Positions 33,084-42,304 of a stretch of DNA of 43,212 nucleotides are shown in pieces. The position numbers were made by a program, and so were the translations under genes. The notes beneath the pieces are model-generated. The model saw only the letters and a program-made list of their open reading frames with translations, did not search any database and was not told the origin of the DNA. Source of the DNA: an uncultured Lachnospiraceae bacterium (lineage in GTDB: Bacteria > Bacillota > Clostridia > Lachnospirales > Lachnospiraceae). Positions within the stretch are counted from its first letter, which is position 1. Every line of letters starts with the position of its first letter. The stretch covers positions 1 through 43,212 of the forward strand of contig CATKXY010000021.1 in the NCBI GenBank assembly GCA_949840915.1. Reading direction: 5' to 3'.

Positions 33084-34661
33084 ATGCCGGAAGATAGTAC
33101 CAGCATGGGACTTACTTTGTTGAAAAAGGGGCAGAAGGGAATCATACACGCCATATTCAGCCGCATGGGAGTGGTTTTGGTGCTGCTTGCGGCACAGATT
33201 CTTATCCTGTTTGGTATCTTTCAAAGGTTCAAGGAGTTCCTGCCTCATATCTGGGGAGGAACCGTTCTCTTTACATTCTGTATGGTGATTTATCTTCTGA
33301 ACAGCAGGATGAATCCTTCGGTTAAGATCACATGGCTGATCGTGATGATGCTGGCTCCGGTGTTTGGGGTGCTTTTATTCGGATATATGCAGAGCGAGAT
33401 AGGGCACCGGGTATTGAAAAGGCGTGTTGACCAGATAAACACCGATACCATGGAGGACATTCCGCAGTCGCAGGAGATTCTGGAGCAGCTTTCTGCAAAA
33501 GACAGGGGAGCGGCAGCGCTGGCGCATTATATGCACAGAAGCGGCTGCCATCCTGTATTTGGCGGGACGGACGTAACGTATTTTCCGCTGGGAGAGGACA
33601 AGTTTGCGGAGATGCTCAGACAGCTTGAAGCGGCGGAGCATTTTATTTTCATGGAGTATTTTATTGTGGATGAAGGCCTGATGTGGGGAAGAGTTTTGGA
33701 GATACTTGCACGGAAGGCTGCCGAAGGCGTGGACGTCCGCGTCATGTATGACGGAACCTGTGAATTTGCGCTGCTTCCCCGGGACTATCCGAAGCGGCTG
33801 AAAGCGCTGGGAATCAAGTGTAAGATCTTTGCTCCGGTAATGCCCTTTGTCTCTACCCACTATAATTTCCGGGATCACAGGAAGATTCTGGTAATCGACG
33901 GACACACGGCGTTTAACGGGGGAGTGAATCTGGCGGACGAGTATATCAACCATAAAGTAAAATTCGGACATTGGAAGGATACCGCCGTTATGCTGAAGGG
34001 CGAGGCGGTGAAAAGTTTTACGCTGATGTTTTTAAAGATGTGGGGAATAGATGAAAAAGAAACGGAGTATAAGAAGTTTCTGTCCGGCCCTTCCATGCCG
34101 GCGGCGGGTGCAAAGGGGTTTGTGATTCCCTTTGGGGATTGTCCGCTGGACAATGACAGGCTGGGTGAGCGGGTCTATATGGATATCCTGAACCGGGCCC
34201 GGGAGTTTGTGCATATCATGACGCCATACCTGATTCTGGATGGCGAGATGGAAACCGCTTTGAAATTTGCCGCAGAACGCGGGGTCGAGGTGATACTGCT
34301 GCTGCCGGGAATTCCGGATAAAGCCATACCGTATGCCATGGCAAAGACGTATTACGCTTCCCTTCTGGAGTCGGGAGTAAAAATTTATGAGTATACGCCG
34401 GGGTTTGTCCATGCGAAAGTATTTGTCAGCGACGACTGCGAGGCGGTGGTGGGAACCATCAATCTGGATTACCGGAGTCTGTACCATCATTTTGAGTGCG
34501 CTACCTATCTGTACGGCACGGACTGTATTTCGGATATTGAGGCGGATTTTCAGTCTACGCTGCAAAAGTGCAGACAGGTTACCAGGGAAACAGTCAAACA
34601 GGAAAAGTGGTCGGTGAAGCTTACGGGATATGTGATGAAGGCCGCTGCGCCGTTAATGTAA
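33084..34661 (+). CDS. cls: Cardiolipin synthase (phospholipase D type)
   Basis: 525 residues. Two N-terminal membrane helices (about 28-50 and 55-78, then another hydrophobic stretch near 85-105) are followed by two HKD phospholipase-D motifs: H265-R-K267-x4-D272 (HRKILVIDG) and H443-A-K (HAKVFVSDD), with NLDYRSL after the second. It joins two phosphatidylglycerol molecules into cardiolipin at the inner face of the membrane. ACGGAGGAAAAAGG gives the start. The vanR-like gene begins 19 bases after its stop, so they probably share a transcript. Confidence 0.95.
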   Translation: MPEDSTSMGLTLLKKGQKGIIHAIFSRMGVVLVLLAAQILILFGIFQRFKEFLPHIWGGTVLFTFCMVIYLLNSRMNPSVKITWLIVMMLAPVFGVLLFGYMQSEIGHRVLKRRVDQINTDTMEDIPQSQEILEQLSAKDRGAAALAHYMHRSGCHPVFGGTDVTYFPLGEDKFAEMLRQLEAAEHFIFMEYFIVDEGLMWGRVLEILARKAAEGVDVRVMYDGTCEFALLPRDYPKRLKALGIKCKIFAPVMPFVSTHYNFRDHRKILVIDGHTAFNGGVNLADEYINHKVKFGHWKDTAVMLKGEAVKSFTLMFLKMWGIDEKETEYKKFLSGPSMPAAGAKGFVIPFGDCPLDNDRLGERVYMDILNRAREFVHIMTPYLILDGEMETALKFAAERGVEVILLLPGIPDKAIPYAMAKTYYASLLESGVKIYEYTPGFVHAKVFVSDDCEAVVGTINLDYRSLYHHFECATYLYGTDCISDIEADFQSTLQKCRQVTRETVKQEKWSVKLTGYVMKAAAPLM

Positions 34662-34680
34662 GATGTGAGGGGGAACCATC

Positions 34681-35376
34681 GTGCAGGAGAAGATTCTGGT
34701 CGTGGATGATGAAAAAGATATAGCGGATCTGGTGGCGGTCTATCTGCAAAATGACGGCTATCAAGTGGAGATGGTTTATAATGCACAGTCGGCGCTGGAA
34801 TGTGTGGAGCGGGAGACCTTCGGACTTGCCATTCTGGATGTGATGCTGCCGGATATGGACGGTTTTATGCTGTGCCGGAAAATCAGGGAGAAGCATTTGT
34901 TTCCCATCATTATGCTGACGGCAAGGGTGGAGGATATGGACAAGATCACCGGTCTCACCGTGGGCGCAGATGATTATGTTACCAAGCCCTTTAATCCGCT
35001 CGAGCTTCTGGCCAGAGTCAGGACACAGCTTCGCAGATACACCCGGTACAATACGGGAAAGGAGGACGCGGTCCGGCAGAGCGAGATCTCTATCCGCGGA
35101 CTGCACATATCCCGGGAGATGCACAAATGTCTGTTGAACGGAGAGCCCTTGACGCTGACTCCCATGGAGTTTGATATCCTGTGGTACCTGTGTGAGAAGC
35201 AGGGCTGTGTGGTGGCCTCTGAAGAGCTCTACGAGGCAGTGTGGGGAGAGAAGTATCTGGACAGCAATAATACGGTGATGACACATATTGCGAGACTGCG
35301 GGAGAAGATGCGGGAGCCTGCGCGAAAGCCAAAGTACATCAAGACGATCTGGGGAGTGGGGTACACCATTGAATGA
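34681..35376 (+). CDS. VanR-like response regulator (OmpR family)
   Basis: 231 residues from a GTG at 34681, with GAGGGGG upstream. The receiver has DDEKD (9-13), phospho-acceptor D53 (LDVMLPDMDG) and KPFNPLELLAR; the winged helix (about 130-230) has VASEELYEAVWGEKYL and TVMTHIARLREKMR, followed by IKTIWGVGYTI. This sequence style, and the downstream VanS-like kinase, ligase and serine racemase, match VanR of glycopeptide-resistance clusters. It probably controls the downstream genes; by analogy it would be activated by glycopeptides. No VanR binding site is recognised. Confidence 0.9.
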   Translation: MQEKILVVDDEKDIADLVAVYLQNDGYQVEMVYNAQSALECVERETFGLAILDVMLPDMDGFMLCRKIREKHLFPIIMLTARVEDMDKITGLTVGADDYVTKPFNPLELLARVRTQLRRYTRYNTGKEDAVRQSEISIRGLHISREMHKCLLNGEPLTLTPMEFDILWYLCEKQGCVVASEELYEAVWGEKYLDSNNTVMTHIARLREKMREPARKPKYIKTIWGVGYTIE

Positions 35377-36541
35377 CAGAGGAACGGACAGAAAACCGCA
35401 TAGTATCAGTCCAAAGAACAGCAGTGGGTACCGTGTGCTAAAGATGAAGATCATCGTCAACACCGTTGTGATGATAGGTCTTGCCATGGTGGTCATTCAA
35501 CTGCTCTATCAATTTGTGTTTTACGGACATTTCGCAAACTGGGTGGTACTGTTTCTGGAGCATACCGTGTTCCGCGGATATGACCGGGCTTATGACCGGG
35601 CGCTGGAGGTCTATCGGCTTACCGTGCGCGATCATATAGAATGGTACTATATGGCCGGGATACTGCTTGTGTTTACGGTTGTCCTGCGAATTTACCTGAA
35701 CGGGTTTATCAAATACTTTAATATAATTAATAAAGGCATAGACGCGTTGATCGAGGAAAATGAAGGCACTGTCTGGCTTCCCCCGGAGCTGCGTGCCGTG
35801 GAGCTCAAGATCAATTCCATCAAACATACGCTGGAACAGCGCAAAATAGACGCACAGCTTGCGGAGCAGCGCAAAAATGATCTGATCGTCTATCTCGCCC
35901 ATGATCTGAAGACGCCCCTCACCAGTGTCATCGGTTATCTGATGCTGCTTAGGGACGAGCCGCAGATCTCCCAGGAGCTGCGCTGCCGCTATACGGGTAT
36001 CGCTCTGGAGAAAGCGGAGCGTCTGGAGGATCTGATCAATGAGTTTTTTGATATTACCCGTTTTAACCTGACGTCGCTGACACTGGAGACCGAGCGGATC
36101 AATCTGAGCAGGATGCTGGAGCAGCTGATCAGTGAGAGTGGCCCCATCCTGGAGGAGAGGGAGCTCCGGTGGCGGACGGACATTGCTCCCGGGATCGAGT
36201 TTGCGGGGGATGCCAACAAACTGGCGCGGGTGTTTGACAATCTGATCCGCAATGCTGTCAACTATAGCTATGCCGGGTCCGAGATCTGTTTTTCGGCGCA
36301 GAATACCGGCGGGCAGATCAGACTGCTTATCAAAAATCACGGCAAAACCATTCCGGCAGACAAGCTGGAGCATCTGTTTGACCGGTTTTACCGGGTGGAC
36401 GCGTCCAGAGCGTCGGCCACAGGCGGAGCCGGGCTGGGGCTTGCCATTGCAAAGGAGATCGTGGAGCTGCACGGAGGAACGATCTCGGCCCGGAGCGAGG
36501 CGGAGAGTATTTCTTTTCTGGTGATATTTCCCGTGGACTGA
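35369..36541 (+). CDS. VanS-like sensor histidine kinase
   Basis: 390 residues from a TTG at 35369, which overlaps the end of the response regulator by 8 bases; ATG 35444 would shorten it by 25 residues and an ATG at 35288 would overlap far more, so the start is uncertain. Two membrane helices (about 28-52 and 93-113) flank a short extracytoplasmic loop, the VanS layout. The phospho-acceptor is H178 in LAHDLKTPLTSVIGYLMLL. The ATPase has NAVNYS and GGAGLGLAIAKEIVELHGG. It should control the upstream VanR-like protein. In homologues the signal is vancomycin or a peptidoglycan intermediate. Confidence 0.92.
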   Translation: MNDRGTDRKPHSISPKNSSGYRVLKMKIIVNTVVMIGLAMVVIQLLYQFVFYGHFANWVVLFLEHTVFRGYDRAYDRALEVYRLTVRDHIEWYYMAGILLVFTVVLRIYLNGFIKYFNIINKGIDALIEENEGTVWLPPELRAVELKINSIKHTLEQRKIDAQLAEQRKNDLIVYLAHDLKTPLTSVIGYLMLLRDEPQISQELRCRYTGIALEKAERLEDLINEFFDITRFNLTSLTLETERINLSRMLEQLISESGPILEERELRWRTDIAPGIEFAGDANKLARVFDNLIRNAVNYSYAGSEICFSAQNTGGQIRLLIKNHGKTIPADKLEHLFDRFYRVDASRASATGGAGLGLAIAKEIVELHGGTISARSEAESISFLVIFPVD

Positions 36542-36632
36542 GGCCTGAAGGAACATGTTATCCGGCCGGCAAGAAAATCGTATGTTTTTAGCAATAAAAT
36601 CATAATAAATCCAAAAGGAAACCTAAAAGTCT

Positions 36633-36681
36633 AAAATGTCTTGTTTTGATACAATTAGTTGTGTCAAAGCAAGGCATTTTT
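36633..36681. terminator. 22-bp hairpin between vanS-like gene and ligase
   Basis: Arms at 36633-36654 and 36659-36680 form a continuous 22-bp stem (three G-U pairs) with a TTAG loop. It lies in the 206-base gap before the ligase gene. The arm ends in TTTTT and begins with AAAA, so it can act as a terminator in either direction or as a regulatory structure. The gap also holds AT-rich sequence; no convincing -35/-10 pair was found for the ligase. Confidence 0.75.
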
Positions 36682-36747
36682 GCGTGAAGAAGTAGAGTCG
36701 GCGTACTGAAACGCGCTGTAGAAAATGAAGGATGGGAGACGGATAAA

Positions 36748-37821
36748 ATGAAAGAGAAAAAAGATTTGGCAAAGGATGTGAAAAATATTCTGGTGATCTA
36801 TGGAGGTGTGTCTTCGGAGTACGAGGTGTCTCTGCAATCGGCGTATGCGGTGCTCAGCAATCTGGATCGGGAGAAGTATTGTCCGCTTCCGCTGGGAATC
36901 TCAAGACAGGGTCAGTGGTATTATTTTTGCGGGGATTTCGGAGAGATCAGGGAGGATACCTGGTGTAATGGTGCGGATTGTATTCCCGCGCTTCTGTCGC
37001 CGGACAGGACTGCCCACGAGCTGATCCTGTTAAAGGGGGAGCGTGTGGAGCGCATACCTGTGGATGTGGCTTTTCCGGTACTGCATGGGAGATTTGGTGA
37101 GGACGGCACTGTACAGGGGCTTGTGGAGCTTGCGGGAATTCCCCTTGCGGGCTGCGCCGCGCTCTCGTCGGCGCTCTGCATGGACAAGGACAGAGCCCAT
37201 AGGTTGGCGGCCAGTTCCGGCGTACATGTGCCCAAGGCCATGGTTCTCACAAGGAATGACGATATGGATGCGGCGCGGGCGTTTGCGGATCAGGCGGGAT
37301 ATCCGCTGTTTGTAAAGCCTGTGAAGGCCGGGTCCTCCTACGGGGTGACCAAAGTGGATGCCCGGGCACAGCTTGAACGTGCCGTTGCGCTGGCCCGCAA
37401 GTATGACGATCAGGTGATTTTGGAGGAAGCGATAGGCGGATTTGAGGTGGGCTGCGCGGTACTTGGAAAGGACAGGCTGATCGTGGGCGAGGTGGATGAG
37501 ATTGAGCTGTCTGGCGGCTTTTTTGACTATACGGAAAAATATACTCTCAAAACCTCCGCGATTCATGTCCCTGCGAGAATTGCGGAGGAGAAGGCCAGAG
37601 AGCTGCAGGAGACCGCAAAGCGCATCTATCGTGCTCTGGACTGCTCCGGCTTTGCAAGGGTGGATATGTTCCTGACGCCGGAGGGGGAGATCGTCTTTAA
37701 CGAGGTGAACACCATCCCCGGTTTTACGGAGCACAGCCGCTATCCGGGGATGATGAGGGCCGCGGGCTATTCCTTCGGGGAGATTCTGGAGCTCATTATC
37801 GAACAGGCAGAGGCAAAATAG
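36748..37821 (+). CDS. vanG: D-alanine-D-serine ligase (VanG type)
   Basis: 357 residues. This ATP-grasp ligase makes D-Ala-D-X dipeptide for peptidoglycan precursors. The N-terminal LVIYGGVSSEYEVSLQSA matches D-Ala-D-Ala ligases, with VEL-type GEVDEIELSGGFFDYTEKYTLKT in the omega loop region and GFARVDMFLT...NEVNTIPGFT at the C-terminus. FFDYTEKYTLKT is the form found in VanG-type ligases and supports D-serine over D-alanine as the second residue. Its neighbour is a VanT-like racemase that would supply D-Ser. Substrate is inferred from homologous sequence and context, not proven; a D-Ala-D-Ala ligase is the alternative. Confidence 0.8.
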   Translation: MKEKKDLAKDVKNILVIYGGVSSEYEVSLQSAYAVLSNLDREKYCPLPLGISRQGQWYYFCGDFGEIREDTWCNGADCIPALLSPDRTAHELILLKGERVERIPVDVAFPVLHGRFGEDGTVQGLVELAGIPLAGCAALSSALCMDKDRAHRLAASSGVHVPKAMVLTRNDDMDAARAFADQAGYPLFVKPVKAGSSYGVTKVDARAQLERAVALARKYDDQVILEEAIGGFEVGCAVLGKDRLIVGEVDEIELSGGFFDYTEKYTLKTSAIHVPARIAEEKARELQETAKRIYRALDCSGFARVDMFLTPEGEIVFNEVNTIPGFTEHSRYPGMMRAAGYSFGEILELIIEQAEAK

Positions 37822-37866
37822 GGGCCGGACGGATGAAGCTTATCAATATGGAGTGGAGGAATTTAA

Positions 37867-40089
37867 ATGGAGAGTAAACGGTATTATCCGGGAATTGACG
37901 GGTTCAGGATCGCTGCCGCCCTTCTGGTGGTGACAATCCATACCTCTCCCCTGGCAGGGTGGAGCGCGGATGCGGATTTCTTTTTGACCAGAGTGCTGGC
38001 CAGAGTTGCGGTGCCTTTTTTCTTTATGGTGACAGGAAGATTTGTTCTGGCAGATTATTTTGAGGCAGTGTCATTTGTTCCGGAGGAATTTCCTGCCGGA
38101 AGGTTCCGGAAACCGGGACGTCATCTGCGGAAAATGCTGATCCTGTACGCGGCGGCCATTCTGATCTATCTGCCCGTGGGAATCTATGCAGGACATTACG
38201 CGCATCTCACAGTGGGGGATGTGTGCAGGATGCTTCTTTTTGACGGGACCTTCTACCATTTATGGTATTTTCCGGCCTGTGTGCTGGGGGCGGGACTGGT
38301 CTGTCTGTTTGTCCGTCTCTGGAAGGTTGGGGGCGCGCTTGCGGCGGCGGGAGCGCTCTATGTGTTCGGCCTGTTCGGTGACAGCTATTATGGGCTGACC
38401 GCACATTGTCCGCCAATTGCCCTGATCTACGAAAAAGGCTTTTCCATATGGTCGTACACGAGAAACGGTCTGTTTATGGCGCCTGTTTTTTTGTTGCTGG
38501 GCGTGGTCGTGGCGCCCGGGAAACAAATGAGCAGACGGATGGGGAGAGGGCGGCTTGTCACGGGACTTCTGTGTTCCTTTGTGCTGATGACGGCGGAGGC
38601 TTTTATCCTGCGTCGCTTTGGGCTGCCCCGGCATGACAGCATGTACGTTTTTCTGGTACCCACGGTAATGTTTCTGTATGGGCTTCTGGAAACCTGGCAG
38701 CCTGTTTCTGACAAAGGGCAGACGGATATGCCGTGCGGGAGGGATGCGCTTTTTGTCATCCGCACAATATCCACGGGAATTTACATACTTCATCCGGGTA
38801 TGATCGTGGTGGTGAGAGGAATCGCAAAGCTTTGCGGGATTGGGGCGTTGGTGGACAACGGAATCGTGCATTATGCCTGCGTAGTGTTCCTGACGGTGGC
38901 TGTCATCTGGCCGGCAGCGGTTTTTCTCGCATCCTGGAGAAAGAGCAGGGTTTCCCGCAATGATTTAAATACTGACCGGGCATGGATAGAGATCAGCCGG
39001 GATGCATTGGAGGCAAATATAGCGTTTTTCAGAGAGCGTCTGCCCGAGGATTGTCAGCTGATGGCGGCGGTGAAAGCGGATGCCTATGGGCACGGCGCTT
39101 TGATCGTGGCCCGGGAGCTGGAGCGGATGGGTGTGAAGGCATTCTGTGTGGCCTGCGTACAGGAGGGAATTGCACTGCGGAGAGCGGGGATCCGGGGAGA
39201 AATACTGATTCTGGGTTACACACATCCCTCGCGGTTTGACGAATTGTACAGGTATCGTTTGTCCCAGACGGTGTTGGATTGCGGTTACGCAAGGCTATTG
39301 GGGCGATACGGAAAAGGGAAAAGGCTGCATGTGCATATCGGTATCGACACAGGCATGCATCGTCTGGGAGAGCGCTGTGAGCATATAGATGAGATCTGTG
39401 AACTGTTTGAGACGCCCAATCTGATCGTGGACGGTATGTTTACGCATCTTTCCGCGGACGATAGATCCGGGGAGCGCGAACGGGCATTTACCATGGGACA
39501 GGCCCGCGGATTTGCAGCAGTGATAGCCGCACTCGAAGAGCGCGGCATCGAATGTCCGAAGATTCATCTTCAGGCGAGTTACGGTGTTTTGAATTATCCT
39601 GAACTGGCGGGAGATTATGCCAGAGTGGGTATTGCCCTCTACGGGGTGCTCAGCACGGAGGAGGACACGCTCCCGTGGCAAAACAGCCTTCGCCCGGTTC
39701 TCTCTTTGAAGACCCGGGTGGCGTCGGTTCGAGAAATTTATGCCGGGGAGTCCGCAGGCTATGGTCTGGATTTTGCCGCGGACCGGACGATGCGCATCGC
39801 TGCGCTGGCAATCGGATATGCGGACGGTTTGCCCCGCGCATTGTCTGACGGCCGGGGGGCAGTGCTGATCAGGGGCCGGAAAGCTCCTGTTGTGGGCAAG
39901 GTCTGCATGGATCAGACGCTTGTGGACGTGAGCAGTCTCGCGGATGTGCATCCGGGGGATGTGGCTGTGGTGATCGGCCGCTCCGGCGCGGAGGAGATCA
40001 CGGTATGCGAGATCGCACAACAGGCCGGGACCATCACCAATGAGGTTTTAAGCCGCCTGGGGGCACGTCCGGCCCGGATGCTGGTCTGA
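37867..40089 (+). CDS. vanT: VanT-like membrane-bound serine/alanine racemase
   Basis: 740 residues. Residues 1-360 are an acyltransferase-3-like membrane domain (YPGIDGFRIAAALLVVTIH, about ten helices); residues about 370-740 are an alanine-racemase-type PLP domain. PLP lysine is K403 (AVKADAYGHG) and the second catalytic residue is Y632 (AGYGLDF). Family blocks HIGIDTGMHRLG and GKVCMDQTLVDVS are present. The fusion is diagnostic for VanT, which makes D-serine in VanC/E/G/L/N-type clusters. GGAGG at 37855-37859 gives the start. It lies 45 bases after the ligase. D-Ser versus D-Ala preference cannot be read from sequence alone. Confidence 0.9.
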   Translation: MESKRYYPGIDGFRIAAALLVVTIHTSPLAGWSADADFFLTRVLARVAVPFFFMVTGRFVLADYFEAVSFVPEEFPAGRFRKPGRHLRKMLILYAAAILIYLPVGIYAGHYAHLTVGDVCRMLLFDGTFYHLWYFPACVLGAGLVCLFVRLWKVGGALAAAGALYVFGLFGDSYYGLTAHCPPIALIYEKGFSIWSYTRNGLFMAPVFLLLGVVVAPGKQMSRRMGRGRLVTGLLCSFVLMTAEAFILRRFGLPRHDSMYVFLVPTVMFLYGLLETWQPVSDKGQTDMPCGRDALFVIRTISTGIYILHPGMIVVVRGIAKLCGIGALVDNGIVHYACVVFLTVAVIWPAAVFLASWRKSRVSRNDLNTDRAWIEISRDALEANIAFFRERLPEDCQLMAAVKADAYGHGALIVARELERMGVKAFCVACVQEGIALRRAGIRGEILILGYTHPSRFDELYRYRLSQTVLDCGYARLLGRYGKGKRLHVHIGIDTGMHRLGERCEHIDEICELFETPNLIVDGMFTHLSADDRSGERERAFTMGQARGFAAVIAALEERGIECPKIHLQASYGVLNYPELAGDYARVGIALYGVLSTEEDTLPWQNSLRPVLSLKTRVASVREIYAGESAGYGLDFAADRTMRIAALAIGYADGLPRALSDGRGAVLIRGRKAPVVGKVCMDQTLVDVSSLADVHPGDVAVVIGRSGAEEITVCEIAQQAGTITNEVLSRLGARPARMLV

Positions 40090-40094
40090 TCCTT

Positions 40095-41012
40095 TTACAT
40101 GTCATATTCGCTTACAATGGGCTGAATCTGGGACAGCATATTATCCACGTCCTCAAACATGGCGCTTTTTGTGGTACCCAGTTTGCTGGCCCGGTTGATC
40201 TGGTCCATAACCTCTTTGTATTGGTCTTTTGTCTTATTGAAAAAGCTGTTCACGGTCTGCAAGGCTGTCCGGGAATCATTGATGACACCGGAAATCTCTG
40301 ACTGTACCGCCGTAGCTCCCTCCGCTGCCTCCGTGATCTGGTCAAACATTTGATAGGTATTGTTTACTTTATCGATACTCTGCCCCAGTGCCAGCTGGGA
40401 GGCTTCGATATCCGAATGCAGCTTATCGGTATCCTGTTCCACTTTGAGAATGCTCACTTCCACGGCAGCCACAAGATTTTTTACCTCGTCTGCCAGACTT
40501 CGTACTTCCCCGGCGACCACCGCAAATCCTCTGCCCCGGTCTCCGGCATGTGCCGCTTCAATAGAAGCGTTCAGAGCCAGAATATTGGTCTGTTCGGCAA
40601 TGGTAGTGATTTTATTCGTGCATTTTTTGATTTCCATTACTGCAGCCTGAAAAGCATCGAAGGTATTTTTCATTTCTTCGAACTGAGATTCTACCTGCAG
40701 GGAACTTTGTTTCAGGTTTTCCACCTCGTCCTGCGCCTGGGTCACGGATTGGGCTATATTGCCTTTTACCTGCTGAAACTGGCCGGAAACCTGGCTGATG
40801 CTTGAGAAGGTCTCCTCAAAATCCTGTAAGGTTTTCTGAAAGTTTTCGGATTCGTTCAGAACTCTTCTAAAGGAGTGATTCACCTGACCCAATTGATTTA
40901 AAGAATCCACTTCCTTTTGCACTAGATCTCTTTGATAATCCTTTAAACTATCCATTACATGCAATATGGGATAGGTATCCACTGTCTTCTTCTCTTTCTT
41001 TTTGAACCACAT
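40095..41012 (-). CDS. Soluble methyl-accepting chemotaxis-type signalling protein
   Basis: 305 residues with no membrane segment. It is mostly a coiled coil with the invariant receptor tip [39 protein letters not shown], which contacts CheA/CheW in chemotaxis receptors. There is no recognisable ligand domain of its own; the adjacent FIST gene, 13 bases upstream on the minus strand, probably provides sensing. AAGGAGG precedes the start. Methylation-site helices are not obvious, so coupling to a chemosensory array is a prediction. The gene converges on vanT with only a few bases between them. Confidence 0.92.
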   Translation of the reverse strand: MWFKKKEKKTVDTYPILHVMDSLKDYQRDLVQKEVDSLNQLGQVNHSFRRVLNESENFQKTLQDFEETFSSISQVSGQFQQVKGNIAQSVTQAQDEVENLKQSSLQVESQFEEMKNTFDAFQAAVMEIKKCTNKITTIAEQTNILALNASIEAAHAGDRGRGFAVVAGEVRSLADEVKNLVAAVEVSILKVEQDTDKLHSDIEASQLALGQSIDKVNNTYQMFDQITEAAEGATAVQSEISGVINDSRTALQTVNSFFNKTKDQYKEVMDQINRASKLGTTKSAMFEDVDNMLSQIQPIVSEYDM

Positions 41013-41025
41013 TGCCTATACCTCC

Positions 41026-42195
41026 TTATTCAAATACCACACAGGTCATGGATTGGTTGACGAACTGATTATTGTAATGTTCCCCGTATCCTACAAGACC
41101 TGCATGGTTACCCAGCGTACTCATATCTTCCAGATAATCCTGCATGTAATGGTTTTCCGTAAACAATAAATACCGGAACAGACAGTTTACGGAGAATATT
41201 GCGGAAATCTTAGGGAAATCCTGCTGGATCTTCCGTATGGTGTGCTTCACAATATTTTTGTAATCCCCCAGCTCCAACAGAATTAAGACGTCGGAATCGT
41301 TGACCTGACGGAAACAGGTCAGGGCGTTGTCGCAAACCTCCTTGATGGAGATAATGCAGGTATCGTCCCCGTTCAGTTTTCCGAAAGGGTTTTTAAAGGT
41401 CTGCGTTAATATTTCCTCTTCTGTCACATGAAGAATGTGCTGATATACCTGTTTGGCGGGTTTCCCGTTTAATTCTCCCAATCTGTATTCGGCTTTGTTG
41501 GTTTGAGAAGCGATAAACCGATAATTTCCCATCGGACGGTAAATATTTTCCTTGTATGCTTTTACTTTTCCGTTGTTATTTTTGACAACGGCATAGGCGA
41601 CTGCATCTTCATAGACTTTTCCGTTGGCAGATATTTTTCCTGCGTCGCCGGTTCCCCCTACCAGAGGGATATTCTGACGCTTTAATACACTATGTATCGT
41701 AGTCAGTACACAGGCGTCGTTTCCGGAACAGAAATCAATACAGATCGTATCATTGTGCGTACCGTTTACTTTTTTCACATCCTGCTCCAGGCGTTTGATA
41801 TATTTGACAGGCATCGTGGACGCCTGCTCAAGCACATTCGCTGCCGCGGTAACGCCGTCGTAAAATGCAATGATGCCGACACCCTTCTCAACGACCCTGG
41901 TATCGTAGCTCATTCCAATACATCCGATACTGGGGACATTGGGATAAAGCGCCTCCAGCTTTTTCACATGTGCCTCAAACTGATTACTGTTGGATAACAA
42001 CATAATTAGCTGAGGACTGTTTAATCCGTGGACTGCTTCCTGCAGATCGCCGCTCTGACTCATACCAAAAAATTGTTTCACAGTAATGTCCTCCCCGATC
42101 TCATTATTTGCGATTCTCATTTCTTTGCTAATGATTATATGATATTTTGCAGAATTAGGAAAGGTATAAATTAAAATTTTATTCATGGTTCTCAT
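41026..42195 (-). CDS. FIST-domain sensory protein
   Basis: 389 residues. It contains FIST_N and FIST_C domains: PQLIMLLSNSNQ, VPSIGCIGMSYDT and PLVGGTGDAGK in the N-terminal domain and GKPAKQVYQHIL, LILLELGDYKN, IFSVNCLFRYLLF and NHAGLVGYGEHYN in the C-terminal one. FIST domains are small-molecule (probably amino acid) sensor modules found in signalling proteins. No membrane helix is seen, so it is cytoplasmic. The start is uncertain: ATG 42195, 42186 or 42120 are all weak. It is cotranscribed with the chemotaxis-type protein, a sensor/signaller pair. Confidence 0.85.
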   Translation of the reverse strand: MRTMNKILIYTFPNSAKYHIIISKEMRIANNEIGEDITVKQFFGMSQSGDLQEAVHGLNSPQLIMLLSNSNQFEAHVKKLEALYPNVPSIGCIGMSYDTRVVEKGVGIIAFYDGVTAAANVLEQASTMPVKYIKRLEQDVKKVNGTHNDTICIDFCSGNDACVLTTIHSVLKRQNIPLVGGTGDAGKISANGKVYEDAVAYAVVKNNNGKVKAYKENIYRPMGNYRFIASQTNKAEYRLGELNGKPAKQVYQHILHVTEEEILTQTFKNPFGKLNGDDTCIISIKEVCDNALTCFRQVNDSDVLILLELGDYKNIVKHTIRKIQQDFPKISAIFSVNCLFRYLLFTENHYMQDYLEDMSTLGNHAGLVGYGEHYNNQFVNQSMTCVVFE

Positions 42196-42219
42196 TTTCC
42201 GGTCGTCTTAAAAATCAGA

Positions 42220-42248
42220 TTGACAATATTCCACAAGTAGAATATCAT
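42220..42248 (+). promoter_or_regulatory. Predicted promoter of the PadR/reductase operon
   Basis: TTGACA (42220-42225), 17-base spacer, TATCAT (42243-42248). A short palindrome (TGTCGACA) lies just downstream, before the ribosome site. Confidence 0.7.
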
Positions 42249-42304
42249 ATAGATGTGTCGACAGACAGATGATTACAATAGTGTAACAGGCAGAGGGCAG
42301 ATAA

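Noticed and set aside
39295..40020. Minus-strand reading frame opposite the racemase domain
   Set aside because: Overlaps the conserved PLP racemase domain of vanT; no supporting signal.
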